A stretch of DNA of 64,000 nucleotides from contig NZ_CANLMB010000001.1 in NCBI RefSeq assembly GCF_947492365.1, positions 2,036,874 through 2,100,873 of the forward strand, given 5' to 3'. Below the pieces are notes generated by a model that had not been told where the DNA came from, did no database searches, and saw only the letters and a program-made list of their open reading frames with translations. A program made the translations under genes and the position numbers. Source of the DNA: an uncultured Erythrobacter sp. (lineage in GTDB: Bacteria > Pseudomonadota > Alphaproteobacteria > Sphingomonadales > Sphingomonadaceae). Below, piece after piece: positions 59,402-64,000 of this stretch (positions are counted from its first letter, which is position 1; each line of letters starts with the position of its first letter).

Positions 59402-61182
59402 GTCCCGCTCTTTTCCGCGTCTTCGCGTGCTTTCTGCTTGGCTTTCTCAGCCTTCTCTTTCTCCGCCGCCGCGCGCAATTGCGGGTGCCGCGAATAGAGA
59501 TAGGTCTGCTGCGCCAGTGTCAGAATGTTCGATGTCACCCAGTAGATGAGCAGGCCCGAGGCAAAGCCCGCCATCACGAACATCAGGATCCACGGCATCA
59601 GATTGAAAATCTGCTGCTGCATCGGGTCCATCGCGCTCGGGTTGAGCTTGAAAGTCAGCCACATCGTAACGCCGAGCAACACCGCGAACACGCCGATGCC
59701 GAAGATGATCATCAGGAAGCCCGGCACGTTTATGCCGATCAGCGATAGCAGATTGGCAAGGTTCGCGGGGTCGGGTCCGCTGAGGTCGCTGATGTAGAGG
59801 AATTCTTCGTGCCGCATCTCGATGGCGAGATAGAGCACCTTGTAAAGCGCAAAGAAGATCGGGATCTGGATGATAAGCGGCAGGCACCCGGCGAGCGGAT
59901 TAACCTTCTCCTCCTTATACAGCTCCATGATCTTTTGCTGCTGTTGCTGCTTATCGTCCTTGTAGCGCTCCTGAATCGCCTTCATCTTCGGCTGGACCGC
60001 CTTCATCGCGGCCATCGACGAAAACTGCTTTTGCGCAATCGGGAACATCAGCCCGCGAATGATGACGGTGAGCAGAATGATCGCGACACCGAAATTGCCC
60101 ACGAGGCCGTTGAGCCAGCGCAGCAGCCAGAGAAGCGGCTTTTCAAACCATTCAAACCAGCCCCAGCTGATCGCTTTGCCGAAATAGGTTATGCCGGTCT
60201 CTTCGTACTGGTCGAGGACCACGCTTTCCTTTGCGCCGGCAAATAGCTGCGTCGACTGGGTCACGGTGCCGCCAGCGGGGACGGTGACGCTGTCATAGAT
60301 AAGGTCCGCGCGGAACAGATTGTCCCCGAGCGAGCGCCAGCCAACCGTATCTGTTTCACCTTCACCTGGGATCAATGCGGAAAACCAGTAATTGTCGGTA
60401 AAGCCAAGCCACGATGCCTCGCCTGCCGGCGTGTCACGCTCGATCTCAGCTAGGTCTTCGTAGTAGTTCGGATCGTAGAGCGTGCCGTCGAAAACGCCGG
60501 TCGGGCCGGTATGCGCGATAAAGATGCCGGGTGTCGCGTTGATATCGGTGCGCTTCACATAGGCGAAGGGCTGGACGATCGCCGCGTTTTCACTGGTGTT
60601 CTCGACCGATTGTTCGGCTGCGATCATGTACTGATCGTCAATCGACAGGCGGATGCGATAGGTGATCCCGTTCTCATCGGTGCGCGAAAGCGTAACGGGA
60701 TTGTCAGCAGTTAATCGCTCACCATCGGCTTGCCAGATTGCGCGGCTCGACATGCGTTCGCCGCCGACGACAAAGCCGAACTCAGCGAAATGTTCAAACT
60801 CGGAGCGTTCGGGTGCGAACAGGCGGACGGGGTCCGACCCGTCTTCGGTCGTCTCATTGTAATCCTTGAGCACGATGTCATCGATCCGCGCGCCGACAAG
60901 GTTGATCGACCCCGCTACGCGCGGCGCGTCGATGATAACCCGGTTGGGATCGGCTAGCGCCGTTGCAAGATCGACCGGACCCTCAGCTGCAGCCGCTTCG
61001 CCAAGATCGCTCGTCGAAGTGCCGCTTGTCGCACCATCGGGGGAATCAGCAGTCGCAGCAGTGGTTTCAGCCACTTCGCTTTCGGGAGGTGCGGGATAGA
61101 AATACCGCATGCCAACATCCCAGCCGAGTAGGAGCAGGCCCGAGAGAAGAACGGCGAGCAGAAGATTGCGCTGGTTGTCCAA
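59398..61182 (-). CDS. yidC: Membrane protein insertase YidC
   Basis: Inserts proteins into the inner membrane with or beside SecYEG. The 594-residue protein has an N-terminal helix (QRNLLLAVLLSGLLLLGWDV), a periplasmic beta-sandwich domain of about 300 residues and the C-terminal insertase core: GNFGVAIILLTVIIRGLMFP, AGCLPLIIQIPIFFALYK, VTMWLTFKLNPSAMDPMQQQ and SGLLIYWVTSNILTLAQQ. It overlaps engB by 4 bases. Confidence 0.97.
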   Translation of the reverse strand: MDNQRNLLLAVLLSGLLLLGWDVGMRYFYPAPPESEVAETTAATADSPDGATSGTSTSDLGEAAAAEGPVDLATALADPNRVIIDAPRVAGSINLVGARIDDIVLKDYNETTEDGSDPVRLFAPERSEFEHFAEFGFVVGGERMSSRAIWQADGERLTADNPVTLSRTDENGITYRIRLSIDDQYMIAAEQSVENTSENAAIVQPFAYVKRTDINATPGIFIAHTGPTGVFDGTLYDPNYYEDLAEIERDTPAGEASWLGFTDNYWFSALIPGEGETDTVGWRSLGDNLFRADLIYDSVTVPAGGTVTQSTQLFAGAKESVVLDQYEETGITYFGKAISWGWFEWFEKPLLWLLRWLNGLVGNFGVAIILLTVIIRGLMFPIAQKQFSSMAAMKAVQPKMKAIQERYKDDKQQQQQKIMELYKEEKVNPLAGCLPLIIQIPIFFALYKVLYLAIEMRHEEFLYISDLSGPDPANLANLLSLIGINVPGFLMIIFGIGVFAVLLGVTMWLTFKLNPSAMDPMQQQIFNLMPWILMFVMAGFASGLLIYWVTSNILTLAQQTYLYSRHPQLRAAAEKEKAEKAKQKAREDAEKSGT

Positions 61183-61261
61183 GATTTTACCCTAGCGAAG
61201 AGACGTCCGAAGTGTGTTAGATGGGTATGACAGTGGCAATTTCCAGCCCCCAGGCCCAAGC

Positions 61262-61471
61262 CTAAGGAACCGGGTCATGGCCGTGCCCTCCCCATGGATG
61301 GCAGCGCCCTATACGCTTTATCGCAAGCCATCCACCCTTGAGAGCGCCATATTTTGACAGCGCCTCGATCGCATAGTGGCTGCAAGAGGGCGAATAGCGG
61401 CAGGTAGGCGGAATAATGCGCGAAGGACCGATCTGCCAAAGCCGTGCGATGAGAATGAAAACGTGCTTCAC
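61262..61471 (-). CDS. yidD: Membrane protein insertion efficiency factor YidD
   Basis: A 69-residue cytoplasmic, membrane-associated helper for YidC. It has the full family core [21 protein letters not shown], with its conserved Cys residues, and the end [12 protein letters not shown]. Its start overlaps the rnpA stop by 4 bases, as is usual. It lies between rnpA and yidC. Confidence 0.96.
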   Translation of the reverse strand: MKHVFILIARLWQIGPSRIIPPTCRYSPSCSHYAIEALSKYGALKGGWLAIKRIGRCHPWGGHGHDPVP

Positions 61472-61845
61472 GATTTGCGATTCCCTCGCCGGGGGCGACG
61501 ACCGCGCGCGCTGTCACCCTTGCCCTCCTTCGCCCGCATGAGAGCCTGTTCCAGCTCCTGCGCCATGGTGTGAAAATCGCGCTCGACTCCGCCCGCGCGT
61601 CCGATCAGGACGTGGTCGTGATCCGGCAAGCCGCTGTCTGGCAGGGCCGCGCGCAAGAGTTCGCGAAAGCGGCGCTTCATCCGGTTGCGCACCACCGCAT
61701 TGCCGATCTTCTTCGTAACGGTGATACCGTAGCGAAGACCTTCGCCGCCATTGGGCCGCGTCAATAGCACAAATCCGGCCCGCGCATTGCGCAGGCCTTT
61801 ATTGGCAGCGAGGAAATCTGCGCGCTTGGTGAGGACTTGAGGCAT
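61468..61845 (-). CDS. rnpA: Ribonuclease P protein component RnpA
   Basis: Basic protein subunit of RNase P, 125 residues. The RNR motif is in [20 protein letters not shown], which is diagnostic; it begins [20 protein letters not shown]. The frame stays open upstream through the repeat, but ATG 61845 is the family start. A C-terminal basic tail ([11 protein letters not shown]) follows. Confidence 0.95.
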   Translation of the reverse strand: MPQVLTKRADFLAANKGLRNARAGFVLLTRPNGGEGLRYGITVTKKIGNAVVRNRMKRRFRELLRAALPDSGLPDHDHVLIGRAGGVERDFHTMAQELEQALMRAKEGKGDSARGRRPRRGNRKS

Positions 61846-61865
61846 CGAGAGTTCAGTAACGCAAA

Positions 61866-61886
61866 CGGGCTCCCAAAGGGAGCCCG
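61866..61886. terminator. 9-bp hairpin between rpmH and rnpA
   Basis: CGGGCTCCC, AAA, GGGAGCCCG: a perfect stem of 9 bp with a three-base loop, 20 bases upstream of the rnpA ATG on the minus strand. It may tune read-through from rpmH into rnpA. Confidence 0.5.
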
Positions 61887-61941
61887 CAAGGGCGACTGCC
61901 CGCCCGCAGCGTGCGCAGCTTTGCTGCGCGTCTAGCGAGGA
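61886..61941. repeat. Copy of the core repeat seen behind dnaA
   Basis: Matches 44558-44612 closely (GCAAGGGCGACTGCCC, then CGCCCGCAGCGTG). Its hairpin GCGCAGC-TTT-GCTGCGC at 61913-61929 corresponds to GGGCAG-CTGCCC in the first copy, with a base-pair swap that keeps pairing. It lies in the rpmH-rnpA gap. Confidence 0.65.
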
Positions 61942-61963
61942 CGAAGGCGCGGAGGCGCCTTCG
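61942..61963 (-). terminator. 9-bp hairpin behind rpmH
   Basis: CGAAGGCGC and GCGCCTTCG pair perfectly around GGAG, 6 bases after the rpmH stop. It lacks a T-run, so it may be an attenuating or processing structure between rpmH and rnpA. Confidence 0.55.
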
Positions 61964-61969
61964 CAAAGG

Positions 61970-62104
61970 TTACGCGCAGAGAGTTTTACGACCGCGACTG
62001 CGGCGTGCGCGCAGAACCTTGCGACCACCGGGGGTCTTCTTGCGCGCAAAGAAACCGTGCCGGCGGGCACGAACGAGATTGCTGGGCTGGAAAGTCCGCT
62101 TCAT
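61970..62104 (-). CDS. rpmH: 50S ribosomal protein L34
   Basis: The 44-residue protein starts [20 protein letters not shown] and ends GRKTLCA, the L34 pattern. GAGGATACA precedes the ATG. It leads the conserved rpmH-rnpA-yidD-yidC-engB block, and has its own promoter just upstream. Confidence 0.97.
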   Translation of the reverse strand: MKRTFQPSNLVRARRHGFFARKKTPGGRKVLRARRSRGRKTLCA

Positions 62105-62121
62105 TGTATCCTCGAATTCAA

Positions 62122-62150
62122 AAATTGGGCGCTCTCGGCTTCGGCGTCAA
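62122..62150 (-). promoter_or_regulatory. rpmH promoter
   Basis: On the minus strand TTGACG (62145-62150) and CAATTT (62122-62127) are spaced 17 bases, 17 bases before the rpmH ATG. Confidence 0.65.
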
Positions 62151-62227
62151 ATCAGCCTCGGCAACGGCGACCTGTTTCGGCCATCCATCAGGAATGTCCG
62201 GATCAGGCGCGCGCAACTATTGGAAAC

Positions 62228-63208
62228 CTAGCCCTGAGTCAAGGCATCCGAGCCGAGAATCGCAAGGTTCACGCTGTCGAGATCGCTATAGTCAATCGCC
62301 GGCACGTCAAGCTCGACCGCGGCATCGGCTCCCACAAATTCAACGACTGTCAGGGCAGGCTGGGCCGCTGCCATAATCACCGGCTGCGCAAACTCGTGCT
62401 TCGGCGCAGCTTCTGCGTGCAGCCAAGGGCGCATATCAGCAGCGCGCAGCCACAGAGCATCTGCATGCGGAACCGAATTGGTCATGTCGTAAAAGCCGCG
62501 TGCGCGCTCTTCGCTCATGCCCATTTCGACATAGAAATCGAGATAGAGGCGGTGCGCTGCGTGATCCGCAGGGAAATCGTCGGCTTCATTGCCGTGATTG
62601 TCGAGCCAGGAATGCACCGCGAACATAGCGCCTTCTTCCAACGTGCGGGTCGCACCGGCAAGGAATAGCTCAACCGCGCCCGAACGAACCGACCCGCCAT
62701 TGGGGACATGCGTGGCAATACCATTAGCGCGGATACGGCGAGCAACTGCGAGGTTGGCGATGTCGTTGCTGGTGCCGGGTGCTTCAACCAGATCGAGTAC
62801 GGCGAGCTCGGGAAAGTCGCGGATCATCGCGTCAAAGTGTGAAGGCGACGCGCTGTCGGTCGAGCCGACCATCGCCGCGCGGGTCGCGCTGGTGACAACG
62901 AACGGCCCATATTGCGCGAGCATCGTAGCGTTGCTCTGCGGAGCAGACGGCAGAGCATAACGCGCTGCTTCGCGAACTTCGCCTCCGGTAACAAAGGATG
63001 CAGTGGAGGTGATCGTCGGAAGGTCGGCATCAGCCGCACCGCGATCCGCAACGCGCACCCACTGGCCGCTCGCTGCGTCCCATTCCTCCACCCAGGTCTC
63101 GCTCGTCACAGTCCGCGCGCCGTAATAATCGGCGGCATCCTGTGCCAGCACGGGGCTGGAGAGAATGACAAGCTGGATAAGCGCGAAGAAAGTGGCGATC
63201 TGTTTCAT
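62228..63208 (-). CDS. Periplasmic ClpP/crotonase-like protein (COG3904-like)
   Basis: A 326-residue exported protein with a Sec signal peptide (MKQIATFFALIQLVILSSPVLA). The core resembles the COG3904 group: FPELAVLDLVEAPGTSNDIA, IATHVPNGGSVRSGAVELF and LAGATRTLEEGAMFAVHSW, with Ser in the position of the ClpP-like serine but SGA where related proteins have SAC. The His in VHSW may complete the site. Peptidase activity is unproven. It is a single gene upstream of the rpmH promoter. Confidence 0.65.
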   Translation of the reverse strand: MKQIATFFALIQLVILSSPVLAQDAADYYGARTVTSETWVEEWDAASGQWVRVADRGAADADLPTITSTASFVTGGEVREAARYALPSAPQSNATMLAQYGPFVVTSATRAAMVGSTDSASPSHFDAMIRDFPELAVLDLVEAPGTSNDIANLAVARRIRANGIATHVPNGGSVRSGAVELFLAGATRTLEEGAMFAVHSWLDNHGNEADDFPADHAAHRLYLDFYVEMGMSEERARGFYDMTNSVPHADALWLRAADMRPWLHAEAAPKHEFAQPVIMAAAQPALTVVEFVGADAAVELDVPAIDYSDLDSVNLAILGSDALTQG

Positions 63209-63365
63209 GCCATCTATCTACGGAACAGCGGGTTCAGAATTTGAAAAGGTTTATGCTTGCAACTTCCTTGCGTAGTCGTGCCTAAGTACTCGACAAGGCC
63301 CTATTAAGGCTGCACAAATGGAAACCGCAGAAATGCGTCGTTTCTGTAAACAGGGGTATGTCGGC

Positions 63366-64000
63366 TTGGTCGCGCTTGTACGGACAGTTGCCTATTTGGG
63401 CCTTGAGGCACGGCAGGTCGAAGTACAGTGCCAGGTGGCCTCGGGCCTTCCGCGTTTTTCCGTAGTGGGTTTACCGGATAAGGCGGTGAGCGAGAGTCGC
63501 GAGCGGGTGCAGGCCGCTTTGTCCGCAATGGGCCTCGCGCTGCCGCCAAAGCGGATCACCATCAACCTCTCGCCTGCGGACCTTCCCAAAGACGGATCGC
63601 ATTACGATCTGCCGATCGCGCTGGCTTTGCTCGCCGCAATGGGCGTGACCGATGCCGAGCAACTGGGCGACTGGGTCGCGGTGGGTGAGCTTTCGCTCGA
63701 TGGCCGCGTCGTCGCTTCGCCGGGCGTACTGATCGCGGCGCTTCATGCAAGCGAGGCCGATTGCGGATTGATCTGCCCTGCCGAACAAGGTTCCGAAGCG
63801 CGCTGGGCCAGCGGAGTTCCCGTGCTGGCACCGCGCGATCTCGCTTCATTGCTTGGCCATCTCAAAGGTTCACAGGTTCTTGCCGAACCCGAGCGCGGAG
63901 ACGTCGAAGACGCGCCGCCTGCTTCCGACCTCAAACAGGTAAAGGGTCAGGAAACTGCCAAACGCGCGCTAGAGATTGCGGCAGCTGGCGGGCACAATCT
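63366..64000 (+). CDS. YifB/ComM-family Mg-chelatase-like AAA ATPase, 5' part
   Basis: The gene runs off the right edge; about 211 codons are present. The N-terminal domain is the Lon-like chelatase-subunit fold: VALVRTVAYLGLEARQVEV, GLPRFSVVGLPDKAVSESRE and RITINLSPADLPKDGSHYD, with GELSLDGRVVASPGVL. The AAA+ part begins at KQVKGQETAKRALEIAAAG. TTG 63366 is chosen, behind AGGGG at nine bases; ATG 63333 is the alternative but has no ribosome site. In naturally competent species ComM is a branch-migration helicase. Confidence 0.93.
   Translation, partial: MVALVRTVAYLGLEARQVEVQCQVASGLPRFSVVGLPDKAVSESRERVQAALSAMGLALPPKRITINLSPADLPKDGSHYDLPIALALLAAMGVTDAEQLGDWVAVGELSLDGRVVASPGVLIAALHASEADCGLICPAEQGSEARWASGVPVLAPRDLASLLGHLKGSQVLAEPERGDVEDAPPASDLKQVKGQETAKRALEIAAAGGHN

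Noticed and set aside
61845-62070. Upstream extension of the rnpA frame (to 62070)
   Set aside because: The extension reads through the repeat and rpmH; RnpA proteins begin at [11 protein letters not shown].

Overview
The window is a GC-rich, densely packed bacterial chromosome segment. Gene content and order point to an alphaproteobacterium of the order Sphingomonadales, most likely Erythrobacteraceae. Supporting signs are the coaBC/dut/ubiB/ubiE/mutM/rpsT/dnaA neighbourhood, the secB-Tim44-mltA-Smr block, an NrsF-type anti-sigma factor, a PEP-CTERM-like sorting signal (VPAPP) and the rpmH-rnpA-yidD-yidC-engB block. I see no rRNA, tRNA, CRISPR array, prophage or transposase. Nearly all of the window is core chromosome with short intergenic gaps, many ATGA-type overlaps and several non-ATG starts.

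Layout: 1-809, end of a sigma factor and its NrsF partner. 1022-5157, ispG, a thioredoxin-fold lipoprotein, a histone-deacetylase-like enzyme and an NAD(P)/FAD enzyme. 5216-7299, two convergent L,D-transpeptidases. 7483-12774, a DMT exporter, a tiny membrane protein, acnA, a rhodanese lipoprotein and a 2OG-Fe oxygenase. 12849-15128, a very Ser/Gly-rich surface protein. 15332-17940, a ruvA-GFA-DsrE-ruvB operon. 18289-22765, aroC, a methyltransferase, a cupin, and an S41 peptidase-MarR pair behind a strong palindrome. 22836-29208, an acyltransferase, katG, an acetyltransferase and membrane proteins around a LytTR regulator. 29218-36037, Smr-mltA-Tim44 divergent from secB-murJ-trpS. 36160-44431, dut-coaBC, ubiE-ubiB, mutM, rpsT and dnaA. 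44697-49447, a MoeB/ThiF-like protein, sirtuin, dapB, an M48 protease and nth. 49517-58696, an NTF2-fold protein, a dicarboxylate symporter, dapE, cupin, LysE, S1/P1 nuclease, GST, VOC proteins and an M3 peptidase. 58727-62104, engB-yidC-yidD-rnpA-rpmH. 62228-64000, a periplasmic ClpP-like protein and the start of the YifB/ComM ATPase.

Functional themes: cell-envelope construction (two L,D-transpeptidases, MltA, MurJ, DapB, DapE, YidC/YidD, SecB), DNA replication and repair (DnaA, RuvA, RuvB, MutM, Nth, Dut), ubiquinone and CoA synthesis (UbiE, UbiB, CoaBC), and oxidative or electrophile stress (KatG, GST, VOC proteins, rhodanese).

No wholly new multi-gene system is obvious. The most interesting signals are: a 200-bp hairpin-rich element with terminal inverted repeats behind dnaA, whose core recurs between rpmH and rnpA with a compensatory base-pair change; an origin-like rpsT-dnaA gap; a long acidic insertion inside CoaBC; the poly-serine surface protein; a 22-bp palindrome in front of the S41-MarR operon; and short direct repeats bracketing two small genes.
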